Assembly: GCA_035486135.1 (NCBI GenBank)
Contig: DATHNI010000307.1
Location: 1 to 11,858, forward strand
Reading direction: 5' to 3'
DNA length: 11,858 nucleotides
DNA from: JASHVB01 sp035486135
GTDB taxonomy: Bacteria; Pseudomonadota; Alphaproteobacteria; Acetobacterales; Acetobacteraceae
The notes beneath the pieces were generated by a model, which searched no databases, was not told the DNA's origin, and was given only the letters and a program-made list of their open reading frames with translations. Positions 1 to 8,900 of this stretch are shown piece after piece (the first letter of the stretch is position 1; each line of letters starts with the position of its first letter). A program made the translations under genes and the position numbers.

Positions 1-2
1 GC

Positions 3-2417
3 GCGACGATCCTCGACGCGCAGGCGCTAACGGTGAACGGCAGCCTGTACAGCAGCAACGCGATCAGCCTGACCGGCAGCAGCATCGCCATCACCGGCAC
101 CGGCTATGTCAGCGACGGCGGTACCGGCTCGAGCACGACGAGCCTGATCGCGACCAACGGCGCGATCACCGAGACCGGCACACTGATCGCCGGCACTCTG
201 ACCGGGCATTCAACTGGTGCGACCAGCCTGACCGGCGCCACCACGATCACCAACCACTTGCTCAACCTCGGCAGCTTCACGGCGGCAAGCTTCGTCCTGA
301 ATGACGGCGTCGCGCTTGGGGTTGCTGGTCCGGTCAACGGCGGCTCCAGCGCGACGATCTTCGACGCGCAGGCCATCACCGTGAGCGGCAGCCTGTTCAG
401 CAGCAATGCGATCAACCTGACCGGCAGCAGCATCGCCATCCCCGGCTATGTCAGCGACGGCGAGACCGGCACCAGCACGACCAGCCTGATCGCCACCAAC
501 GGTTCGATCACCGAGACCGGCACATTGCTCGCGGGCACGCTGACCGGCAGCTCGACCGGCGCGACCAGCCTGACCGGCGCGACGACGATCACCAACCAGC
601 TTCTCAACCTCGGCAGCTTCACGGCGGCCAGCTTCATCCTGAACGACGGGACGGCGCTCGCTGTCGCCGGTCCGGTGAATGGCGGCTCGAGCGCGACGAT
701 CTTCGACGCACAGGCGCTGACGGTGAACGGCAGCGTGTTCAGCACCAGCACGATCAGCCTGACCGGCAGCAACATCGGCATCACCGGGGCCGGCTACGTC
801 AGCGACGGCGGCGCGGGCAACACCAGCCTGATCGCGACCAACGGCTCGATCACCGAGACCGGCACGCTGATCGCCGGCACGCTGACCGGGCATTCGACCG
901 GCGCGACCAGCCTGACCGGCGCCACCACGATCACCAACCACGTGCTCAACCTCGCCGGCTTCACCGCGGCCAGCTTCATCCTGAACGACGGCGTCGCGCT
1001 GGCGGTGGCGGGTCCGGTCAACGGCGGCAGCAGCGCGACGATCTTCGACGCGCAATCGATCACCGTGAACGGCAGCCTGTTCAGCAGCAACGCGATCAGC
1101 CTGACCGGCAGCAGCATCATCATCCCCGGCTATGTCAGCGACGGCGAGACCAACACCAGCACGACCAGCCTGATCGCCACCAACGGCTCGATCATCGAGA
1201 CCGGCACATTGCTCGTGGGCACCCTGACCGGCAGCTCGACCGGGGCAACCAGCCTGACCGGCGCCACGACGATCACCAACCAGCTTCTCAACCTCGGCAG
1301 CTTCACGGCGGCCAGCTTCATCCTGAACGACGGGACGGCGCTGGCGGTGGCGGGTCCGGTGAACGGCGGCCTCAGCGCGACCATCTTCGACGCGCAGGCG
1401 TTGACGGTGAACGGCAGCGTGTTCAGCAGCAACGCGATCAGCCTGACCGGCAGCAGCATCGCCATCACCGGCACCGGCTATGTCAGCGACGGCGGCGCGG
1501 GCACAACCAGCCTGATCGCCACCAACGGCACGATCAACGAAGCCGGCACGCTGATCGCCGGCACCCTGTCGGGCAGCTCGACCGGCGCGACGACGCTGGC
1601 CGGGGCGACGAACACGGTCAACCAGGTCGGCACGGTGGACGGCTTCACCGCCATCGGCTTCACGCTGAACGACGGCGAAGCGTTGACGGTCAATGCCCTG
1701 TTGAGCGCCGGACCAAGCGCCACGATCCTCGACAGCGCCCTGCTGACCGTCAACGGCAGCATCGTCAGCACCAGCACGGTCAACCTGACCGCCGGCAACA
1801 TCGCCATTCCGGGGTTGGTGACCGATGGCGGCTCCGGCACCACCAGCCTGATCGCAAACGCCGTCAATGGCACGATCTACGAGAGCGGCACGCTGATCGC
1901 CGGCACCCTGACCGGCACCTCGAACGGCGCCACCAGCCTGCTCGGGGCTACCACGACGGTCAACCAGGTCGGCACGTTGAACGGCTTCACCGCCGTCGAT
2001 TTCGCGCTGAACGACGGCACCGGACTGACGGTCAACAACGTGCTGAGCGCGGGGCCGAACGCGACGATCCTCGACAACGGCCTGCTGACCGTCAACGGCA
2101 GCATCCTCAGCACCAGCACGGTCAGCCTGACCGCCGGCAACATCGCCATCCCGGGCCTGGTCACCGACGGCGGCGCGGGCATCACCAGCCTGATCGCCAC
2201 CAACGGCACCATCAACGAGACCGGCACCTTGATCGCCGGGACACTGAGCGGCAGCTCGACCGGGGCGACGACCCTGATCGGGGCAACCGGAACGATCAAC
2301 CAGGTCAGCATCCTCAACGGCTTCTCCGCGACCGCGTTCACGCTGAACGACGGCGCAAGCCTGACGGTGACCGCCCCGGTGATCGCAACCCCGGGTTCGG
2401 TCGCCATCACGACCCAG
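3..2417 (+). repeat. Tandem 342-bp (114-aa) coding repeats, about seven units
   Basis: The codon for Leu in the recurring SLIA motif occurs at 144, 486, 828, 1170, 1512, 1848 and 2190, so the spacing is 342 bp five times and 336 bp once. Each unit carries, in order, an ISLTGSSIAI-type stretch, GYVSDGG or LVTDGG, SLIATNG, a TGTLIAGTLTG stretch, an N(Q/H)-containing segment, FTAASFILNDG and an ATIFDAQALTVNG stretch. Units 1-4 are close copies, while units 5-7 are more diverged (FTAIGFTLNDG, LLSAGPSATILD). The partial unit at 3-32 shows that the array starts upstream. The array lies within the adhesin reading frame. Confidence 0.93.
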
Positions 2418-5400
2418 GGCACGCTGACCAATAATTCCACGATCACGGCCGGCTCAAGCGAGACGCTGCTGGCCAACGGCAGCCTCACCAACAATGGCTC
2501 GGCGATCGCGCAGAGCGGCAGCGCGTCGCTGACGTCCTCCACCGGCGCATTGACCAATAACGGGCTGATCGAAGCCGGCACCAACGTGACGCTGGCAGCG
2601 GACACCGGCCTTACCAACAGCAACACCGGCTCGGTGATCGCGCAGACCGGCTTCGGGTCGCTGACCGCCACAGCCGGGACGCTGTTCAACGGCGGCCTGA
2701 TCAAGGCAGACACCAATCTGACGGTGCTGGGCGAGGCCGGCCTTACCAACACCGGTTCGGTGACTGCGCAGACCGGCTTCGGATCGCTGACCGCCACCAC
2801 CGGGACGCTGTCCAACAGCGGCCTGATCGAGGCGGACACCAACCTGACGCTGCTGGGCGACAGCGGCCTCACCAACACCGGCTCGGTGATTGCGCAGACC
2901 GGCTTCGGGTCGCTGACCGCCTCCGCCGGTACGTTGTTCAACAACGGGCTGATCGAGGCGGGCACCAACGAAACGCTGCTCGGGCAGACCGGCCTCACCA
3001 ACGCCGGCTCGGTGATCGCGCAGGCCGGCAGCGCGACGCTGACTGCCGCCACCGGGACGCTGTCCAACAGCAACCTGATCTTCGCCAGCACCAGCGCCAC
3101 GCTGACTGCCGGAGACAGCCTGAGCAACACCGGCTCGGTGATCGGATCGTCCAACAACGTGTTCCTGACGGCGTCCGGTGGCACGCTCTACAACAGCGGT
3201 ATGGTGCAGGCGGGCTCCAGCGCGGCGCTGTTCGCCGACACCGACCTCACCACGACCGGCGCGGTGGTCGCGCAGGGGGGCACCGCGTCGCTGGTCGCCT
3301 CCACCGGTTCGCTGACCAACTCCGGGCTGGTCCAGGCAAGCACCAACGCGACGTTGCAGGCGGATACCGGCCTCACCAACGCGAACACCGGCTCGGTCGT
3401 CGCGCAGGGCGGTTTTGCGGCGCTGACGGCCTCCGCCGGCACGCTGTCCAACGCGGGCCTGATCGAGGCGAACACCAGCGTGACGGCGGCCGGCAACACC
3501 AACCTCACCAACACAGGCTCGGTGATCGCGCAGAACAGCGACGTGGTGCTGACCGCCACGAACGGAACGCTGACCAACAACAACCTGATCCACGCCAGCA
3601 CCAGCGCGGCGCTGACGGCCGGCACCAGCCTGACCAACACCGGCACGGTGCTTGCCTCGGGCAGCAACGTGTCGCTGACGGCATCGGGCGGCACGTTGGC
3701 GAACAGCGGCCTGATCGAGGCCGGCACCGACGCGACGTTGCTGGCACAGACCGCCCTCAGCAACGCCAGCACCGGCTCGGTGATCGCGCAGACCGGTGCT
3801 GCGACGCTGACCGCCTCGACCGCGGCGCTGACCAACAACGGGCTGATCAGGGCGGACACCAGCGTGACGCTGCTGGGCGACACCGGCCTTACCAACACCG
3901 GCTCGGTGATCGCGTTGACCAGCTACGGATCGCTGACCGCACCGTCCGGCGCGCTGTCCAACAGCGGCCTGATCGAGGCGGGCACCAACGAGACGCTGCT
4001 GGGGCAGGCCGGCCTCACCAACAGCAACACCGGCTCGGTGATCGCGCAGTCCGGCTTCGGCTCGCTCACCGCGTCCGCCGGGACGCTGTCCAACGCCGGC
4101 CTGATCGAGGCGGGCAGCAGCGAGACGTTGCTCGGACAGGCCGGCCTTAGCAACACCGGCTCGGTGATCGCGCAGGGCAGCTTCGCGTCGCTGACCGCCT
4201 CCACCGGACCGCTGTCCAACGGCGGCCTGATCAAGGCGCACACCAACGTGACGCTGCTGGGCGATACCGGCCTCACCAACACCGGCTCGGTGATTGCGCA
4301 GACCGGCTTCGGCTCGCTCACTGCCACCGTCGGGACGCTGTCCAACAGCGGGCTGATCGAGGCGGGCACCAGCGAGACGTTGCTCGGGGAGGCCGGCCTC
4401 TCCAACGCCGGTCAGATCATCGCGCAGACCGGCTTCGGCTCGCTCACCGCCTCCGCCGGGGCGCTGTCCAACAGCGGGCTGATCGAGGCCGGCACCAGCG
4501 AGACCTTGCTGGGCGCTACCGGCCTCTCCAACTCCGGTCAGATCATCGCGCAGGGCGGCTTCGGGTCGCTCACCGCCTCCGCCGGGGCGTTGTCCAACAG
4601 CGGCCTGATCGAGGCGAGCACCAGCGAGACGTTGCTGGGCGCTACCGGCCTCAGCAACAGCGGCTCGGTGATCGCGCAGTCCGGCAACGTGACGCTGACC
4701 GCGACTTCCGGCACGCTGTTCACCAGCGGCCTGGTGTCCGCCCCCGCCGCCAATGCGATCGTCGCACTGAACGCGCTGAACGGCGTGCTCGACCAGACCG
4801 GCGGCAGCATCATCGCCGGCGGCTCGGTGGTGATGAACATCAGTGGCGGCATCACACTGAATGGCCTGGTGAAGGACGACACCGGCGTCACCCTCAATTC
4901 GGGTGGCGCGATCACCGAGAACGGCACGCTGATCGCCGACCTGCTGACCGGCAGTGCGGCCGGCACCGTGGACTTGCTTGGCGTGACGGCGACCACCAAC
5001 CAGGTCGCCATCCTGGGGAACTTCACCTCCGGCGGCAGCTTCATCCTGCGCGACGGCATCAACCTGCTGATCGACGGCGTGGTGAGCGCCCCGACGATCA
5101 ACATCCTCGACGGTGTCGACACGATCTCCCTGGGTAACGCCAGCTTCATCACCAGCGGCGTGGTTCGCCCGGCCGGAGCGATCCAGGGGCAGGACCTGCC
5201 GCCCAACGGCCTCACGACGCTGGGCGCCTATTTGTATGCCGGCAGCGTCATCCAGACCGGCACCAGCTTCACCGTCAGCAACCTGCCCGGCACGCAGGAG
5301 AGCATCCTGAGCATCACCCTCTCGACCGGGGGGGGCGGCACGCTGCAATTCAGCGGGAACGGCCTCGTCGCACCGACCACCTGGCTGATCGTGAGCGTCA

Positions 5401-5789
5401 GCAACGGCCAGGCGGGCGGCCCGATCGACGTCGCGGCGCTCGACTTCAATTACGCCCCACCGCCGGGCCGCGCCGATTTCAGCGGCACGATCAATGGCAA
5501 CAGCGGGGCGGCGGCAGCCGGGGCCGCCTACATCCAGCCTCAGCCGAACTCCAATTTCCAGATCGATGGTTGCCCCATCCATGCGGTCAACTGCGTGCTG
5601 CTGGCGACCCAGGGCGTGCCGACGACCAACCCGACGAACGACATCAACGTCGGCGCCCCGATCAACCAACAGAATCCGGAAGACCTGGTGCTGCCGGTCG
5701 TATCGGACGAGCGGTACGAACTGGTGCCGTGCGCCGATCCGGACGCCAACGGCTGCCCTACCGACGCCAAGACCCCGGCGCAGCAGTGA
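3..5789 (+). CDS. Filamentous-haemagglutinin-like repeat adhesin, C-terminal part (5' end outside window)
   Basis: The frame is open to the left edge (first full codon at 3) and stops with TGA at 5787-5789, giving 1928 visible residues. The GTG at 33 is inside a repeat and is not a real start. The sequence is Gly/Ser/Thr/Asn/Ala-rich with short alternating hydrophobic stretches, as in right-handed beta-helices of secreted adhesins. Order: 114-residue repeats (3-2417), eighteen 42/44-residue repeats (2418-4709) with motifs such as LSNSGLIEAGT and NTGSVIAQ that resemble filamentous haemagglutinin repeats, one diverged long-type unit (4875-5114), then a unique C-terminus. The only four cysteines I see lie at the very end, as CX6C (codons 5571, 5592) and CX7C (codons 5730, 5754). 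The family is usually exported by two-partner secretion, but the N-terminal TPS domain would be upstream and no transporter is visible. The adhesin role is inferred from family; the repeat architecture is directly visible. Confidence 0.85.
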   Translation, partial: ATILDAQALTVNGSLYSSNAISLTGSSIAITGTGYVSDGGTGSSTTSLIATNGAITETGTLIAGTLTGHSTGATSLTGATTITNHLLNLGSFTAASFVLNDGVALGVAGPVNGGSSATIFDAQAITVSGSLFSSNAINLTGSSIAIPGYVSDGETGTSTTSLIATNGSITETGTLLAGTLTGSSTGATSLTGATTITNQLLNLGSFTAASFILNDGTALAVAGPVNGGSSATIFDAQALTVNGSVFSTSTISLTGSNIGITGAGYVSDGGAGNTSLIATNGSITETGTLIAGTLTGHSTGATSLTGATTITNHVLNLAGFTAASFILNDGVALAVAGPVNGGSSATIFDAQSITVNGSLFSSNAISLTGSSIIIPGYVSDGETNTSTTSLIATNGSIIETGTLLVGTLTGSSTGATSLTGATTITNQLLNLGSFTAASFILNDGTALAVAGPVNGGLSATIFDAQALTVNGSVFSSNAISLTGSSIAITGTGYVSDGGAGTTSLIATNGTINEAGTLIAGTLSGSSTGATTLAGATNTVNQVGTVDGFTAIGFTLNDGEALTVNALLSAGPSATILDSALLTVNGSIVSTSTVNLTAGNIAIPGLVTDGGSGTTSLIANAVNGTIYESGTLIAGTLTGTSNGATSLLGATTTVNQVGTLNGFTAVDFALNDGTGLTVNNVLSAGPNATILDNGLLTVNGSILSTSTVSLTAGNIAIPGLVTDGGAGITSLIATNGTINETGTLIAGTLSGSSTGATTLIGATGTINQVSILNGFSATAFTLNDGASLTVTAPVIATPGSVAITTQGTLTNNSTITAGSSETLLANGSLTNNGSAIAQSGSASLTSSTGALTNNGLIEAGTNVTLAADTGLTNSNTGSVIAQTGFGSLTATAGTLFNGGLIKADTNLTVLGEAGLTNTGSVTAQTGFGSLTATTGTLSNSGLIEADTNLTLLGDSGLTNTGSVIAQTGFGSLTASAGTLFNNGLIEAGTNETLLGQTGLTNAGSVIAQAGSATLTAATGTLSNSNLIFASTSATLTAGDSLSNTGSVIGSSNNVFLTASGGTLYNSGMVQAGSSAALFADTDLTTTGAVVAQGGTASLVASTGSLTNSGLVQASTNATLQADTGLTNANTGSVVAQGGFAALTASAGTLSNAGLIEANTSVTAAGNTNLTNTGSVIAQNSDVVLTATNGTLTNNNLIHASTSAALTAGTSLTNTGTVLASGSNVSLTASGGTLANSGLIEAGTDATLLAQTALSNASTGSVIAQTGAATLTASTAALTNNGLIRADTSVTLLGDTGLTNTGSVIALTSYGSLTAPSGALSNSGLIEAGTNETLLGQAGLTNSNTGSVIAQSGFGSLTASAGTLSNAGLIEAGSSETLLGQAGLSNTGSVIAQGSFASLTASTGPLSNGGLIKAHTNVTLLGDTGLTNTGSVIAQTGFGSLTATVGTLSNSGLIEAGTSETLLGEAGLSNAGQIIAQTGFGSLTASAGALSNSGLIEAGTSETLLGATGLSNSGQIIAQGGFGSLTASAGALSNSGLIEASTSETLLGATGLSNSGSVIAQSGNVTLTATSGTLFTSGLVSAPAANAIVALNALNGVLDQTGGSIIAGGSVVMNISGGITLNGLVKDDTGVTLNSGGAITENGTLIADLLTGSAAGTVDLLGVTATTNQVAILGNFTSGGSFILRDGINLLIDGVVSAPTINILDGVDTISLGNASFITSGVVRPAGAIQGQDLPPNGLTTLGAYLYAGSVIQTGTSFTVSNLPGTQESILSITLSTGGGGTLQFSGNGLVAPTTWLIVSVSNGQAGGPIDVAALDFNYAPPPGRADFSGTINGNSGAAAAGAAYIQPQPNSNFQIDGCPIHAVNCVLLATQGVPTTNPTNDINVGAPINQQNPEDLVLPVVSDERYELVPCADPDANGCPTDAKTPAQQ
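2418..4709 (+). repeat. Eighteen tandem 126-bp (42-aa) FHA-type coding repeats
   Basis: From Gly at 2418 to the codon before Gly at 4710 there are 764 codons. They divide exactly into fourteen 42-residue and four 44-residue units; the longer units (2, 8, 11 and 13) carry two extra residues in the SN/NA + TGSV position. Typical unit landmarks are G(T/A)LSNSGLIEA, a T.ETLLG stretch, GLTNTGSVIAQ and GFGSLTA. The pattern is like the short filamentous haemagglutinin repeats that form successive beta-helix rungs. Units 16-18 are the most alike, suggesting recent copying at the 3' side. A degenerate nineteenth unit starts at 4710. Confidence 0.92.
4875..5114 (+). repeat. Diverged extra copy of the long repeat, after the short-repeat block
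   Basis: The translation has AITENGTLIADLLTG, a TTNQVAILGNFTSG stretch, SFILRDG and a closing ILDG. These match in order the ITETGTLLAGTLTG, NQLLNLGSFTA, SFILNDG and ATIFDAQ landmarks of the 114-residue units upstream. The long-repeat family is therefore interrupted by the 18-unit short array rather than simply followed by it. Confidence 0.75.
5328..5335 (+). other. G8 homopolymer inside the adhesin C-terminal region
   Basis: Eight consecutive G are read in frame as GGG GGG GGC, within a Ser-Thr-Gly-Gly-Gly-Gly stretch. This is the longest single-base run I see in the gene; a G6 lies at 3275-3280. Slippage here would change the frame of everything after it, including the cysteine-containing C-terminus. 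Whether it varies in the population cannot be seen from one sequence. Confidence 0.9.
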
Positions 5790-5829
5790 AGGGGCCCAAG
5801 ATGCAACGCCGCGCTCAGTTGGCCGCCCT

Positions 5830-5863
5830 GTGTCATGACCGACCCGTGGGCCGGCCATGACAC
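5830..5863. promoter_or_regulatory. Near-perfect 34-bp palindrome between adhesin and CHAT genes
   Basis: The left arm gtgtcatgaccgaccc (5830-5845) and right arm gggccggccatgacac (5848-5863) are reverse complements at 14 of 16 positions, separated by only GT. The outer eight bases, gtgtcatg and catgacac, match perfectly. It starts 40 bp after the adhesin stop codon. No T-run follows, so a classical intrinsic terminator is not well supported. The near absence of a loop favours a dimeric-protein operator, although a cruciform or transcript hairpin is possible. Its function is not known. Confidence 0.6.
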
Positions 5864-5927
5864 GGAATTTCACTGCGTGGCGGTTGATGCACTGGTTTCC
5901 CCGCCTGCCCCCAGATCGTCTTCGGCC

Positions 5928-5931
5928 AGGA
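5928..5931 (+). promoter_or_regulatory. Ribosome binding site supporting the start at 5941
   Basis: AGGA lies nine bases before the ATG at 5941. Together with the signal peptide that begins right at this ATG, it favours 5941 over the upstream in-frame ATG at 5857. That codon lies inside the palindrome and would put 28 Arg/Pro-containing residues ahead of the lipoprotein signal. Confidence 0.55.
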
Positions 5932-5940
5932 TTACCGACC

Positions 5941-8900
5941 ATGCGCGCCTCCATCATTGTCCTGCTGCTTGTGTTGCTGCCGATGGCCGGCTGCCAGACG
6001 CCGCCGCCGGACGCCTATGTCCATGGCGCGGTCAGCGCGGGGAAACCCGCGAGCCAGGTCGCGATCGGCAAGAATGCCGTGGGTGAGGACTGCACGCAGT
6101 CGGCCAGCACGGGCGACTCGGCCTCGGTCTATTGCGGCACCTGGGAGGAGCCCAGCGCGCACGTGCGTGCCGGCGGCGCAGCCGCTGGCGCGCAGCTCGT
6201 GCAACTCGCCACGGCCAGCCCCTGGCGCACCGGGATCGACACCCGCTTCCGTTGCGAGCAACCGACATCGACGACGATCCTCGGCAACGATCCGGCCGAA
6301 TTGATGCAGTGCACGCGCCTCGTCGGCGGCTGGGCGCATGTGGCGATGGTGGCCGAGGTCGGCGGCAAGGTCTGGTACGGCGACGGCGTGCTGCCCGCCG
6401 CCCGCGTCATGGAACGCTCGATCGGCGTGCTGGCCGGCGTGATGCGGCCGGACGCCGCACCGGTGAGTTCGGCCGCGGACGCGCTGCTGGCGAGCAGACT
6501 GGCGGCGCAGGCGTTCAGTTCGGGCGATGTGGGGCAGTATGATGAGTTGATGACGGCCGGCACCCGCGCCAACCTGGCGGACAACACGGGCGCCGCCGAA
6601 ACCGCGTTCCGCGCGGCACTCGCGCTGCAGCAGAAATTGCTCGGCAAGAACAACCCGAACACCGCGACGACGATGATGTCGCTGGCGCTGCAGCTTTCCA
6701 ACGAAGGCCGTTTCGCCGAAGCGGATGCGTTGTTCGACCAGGCCGGCAAGCTGGTGCCGCAGTCGGCCGAGGCGATCGCTCCGGCGCGCCTGCTGCATTA
6801 TCGCGGGCTGGACGCGATGAACCAGGGCAAGCTGGAGTTGGCGCTGACGCAATTGACGCAAGCGGACGCGCTGTACGCGGCGGAGGTGCCCGACGAGGCG
6901 CTGCACGCAAAGCCGCCGCCGCCCGCGGCCAGCCATTTCGTGTTCAACCGCGCCATGGTGACCAGCTCGCTCGCCCCGGACGAGGGGTTGCTGACCGATC
7001 CGCGCGCGCAATCGGCCTTGCTCGGGCTGATCGAGGTGCGCCGCAACCGCGCGGTGGTGGAGCGCGTGCTGGGCAAGCCGGCGGACGCGGATGCGTTGTT
7101 GAAGTCGGCGAGCGACCTGGCGCGCGGCAACGGGCTGGCGCGGCCGATCGTGAACGCCCGGCTGTTCCGCTCCACCGCGCTGACCTCGGTGGCGCAAGGC
7201 CAGGACGCCGACGCGCTGGCGGAGTTGGGGGAATCGACGGCGGCGTTCGGCCGGGCGCTGCCGGGGTCGAAGCCGCTGGCGGAGACCTATCTGCTGAACG
7301 CGCGCGAGCTGCTGCGCACCGGCCACGGCGCCGAGGCACTGCCGCTCTGCCATGGTGCCGTGCTGGCGCTGACGGCGCTGAAGGCGGGCACGACGCCGGG
7401 CCTGATGGCACCCTGCCTCGACGTCTATGCCGAGGCGGCGAACAAGCAGAAGGACCAGGCGCAGCAATTGCTGTCGGAGATGTTCACCGCGGCACAGCTC
7501 GCGCAGGGCGGCATCACCAGCCAGCAGATTGCCCAGGCCAGCGCGACGCTGGCGGAGAATGCGCGCAATCCGAAAGTCGGCGAGGCCATCCGGCAGCAGC
7601 GCGACCTGAAGGGCAAGCTGGACACCCTGTACAGCCAGCGTGACGACCTGACGCAGGGCCAGCAAAAGGGGGCGCCGAGCAATCCGGAGATCGTCGCGCA
7701 GGCCGCGGCGCTGGACAAGCAGATCGACGAGACGCGGGCGAAGATGGCTGACGCCGACGCGGCGTTGCAGGCGGCCTCGCCGAACTACGGCCAGCTCGTG
7801 CAGCAGGTGGTTTCGGCGAAGGACGTGTTCGCCGCGCTGCATCCGGGCGAGGCGTTCTCGACGATCGCCCTGGCGGACCAGGACGGCTGGGTGTTCCTGC
7901 TGCGCGACAACACCATCACGGTTTCCAAGGTCGCCGCCGGCCTGCCCGAGATCGCCGGCCTGGTGAAGCGGATCCGCGAGGGCATCGAACTCACCACCGC
8001 CGGGCTGCCGCCGTTCGACATCCCCGACGCGATGCAGATCTACAAGCTGACGCTGGGCGGCGTGGCGAAGCAGCTCGACGGGGTGAAAGCGCTGGTCGTG
8101 GCGCCGAGCGGACCGCTGCTGTCGTTGCCGTTCGAGGTCATGCTGACCGGTCCGGCACAGCCGACCGAGCTGCGGGACGCGCCGTGGCTGGTGCGGCAAT
8201 TCACCCTGGCGCACGTGCCGGCGCCGAGCAATTTCGTCAGCCTGCGCAAGATCGCCACCGGCTCGCGCGCGACCAAGGCGTGGTTCGGCTTCGGCGACTT
8301 CAAGCCCGTGACCCTGGCGCAGGCGCAACGCAGCTTCCCCGGCACGACCTGCGCCGACAGCGCGCAATTGTTGTCCGGCCTGCCGCTGCTGCCGTTCGCC
8401 GGCAAGGAACTCAGCGCGGCGCGCGACCTGCTGGGGGCCAGCCCGTCGGACGAATTGCTTGGCCAGGCCTTCACCGCCGAGTCGGTGCTGAAGACGCCGC
8501 TGAAGAACTACCGCATCCTGCATTTCGCCACGCACGCGCTGCTGCCGACCGATCTGGCCTGCCAGAGCGAGCCGGCGATCGTCACGTCCGATCCGGTAGG
8601 CGCGCCCGATGCGACGGGTGCATTGCTGACCGCGTCGCAACTGGTGGGCCTGGATCTGGACGCCGACCTGGTGATCCTGTCGGCGTGCAACTCGGGCGGT
8701 CCCGGCGGGACGACGGCGGGCGAAAGCCTGTCCGGGTTGGCGCGCGCCTTCTTCTACGCCGGCGCGCGTTCGCTGCTGGTGACGCACTGGTCGGTGAATG
8801 ACCAGGTGGCGGCGTTCCTGGTGGCGGATACGTTGCGCCGCATGAAGGAGAATCCGGCGCTCGGCGTGGCAGGGTCATTGCGCAACGCGCAGCTCGCCAT

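Noticed and set aside
33..35. GTG at 33 as the start of the adhesin gene
   Set aside because: The codons before it (Ala-Thr-Ile-Leu-Asp-Ala-Gln) continue the repeat pattern to the left edge, so the gene is cut by the window.
2418..4709. Regular direct repeats that could be taken for a CRISPR-like or satellite array
   Set aside because: The period is a multiple of three, the frame is open throughout, there are no unique spacers, and the translation is a known type of beta-helix repeat.
5857..5940. Upstream in-frame ATG for the CHAT lipoprotein
   Set aside because: It lies inside the palindrome, has no ribosome site, and would bury the lipoprotein signal behind 28 unlikely residues; the ATG at 5941 has AGGA and starts the signal directly.
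2454..5957. Antisense open frame of 1167 codons, rich in Arg/Gly/Gln/Asp
   Set aside because: It is the mirror of the GC-rich repeat array in the adhesin: its own periodicity follows the 126-bp repeats, it is low-complexity, and the sense strand gives a coherent protein family.
5932..8787. Antisense open frame of 951 codons over the CHAT gene
   Set aside because: The Arg/Gln/Ala/Gly-rich composition is typical of a high-GC shadow frame, and the opposite strand encodes clear lipobox, TPR and CHAT motifs.
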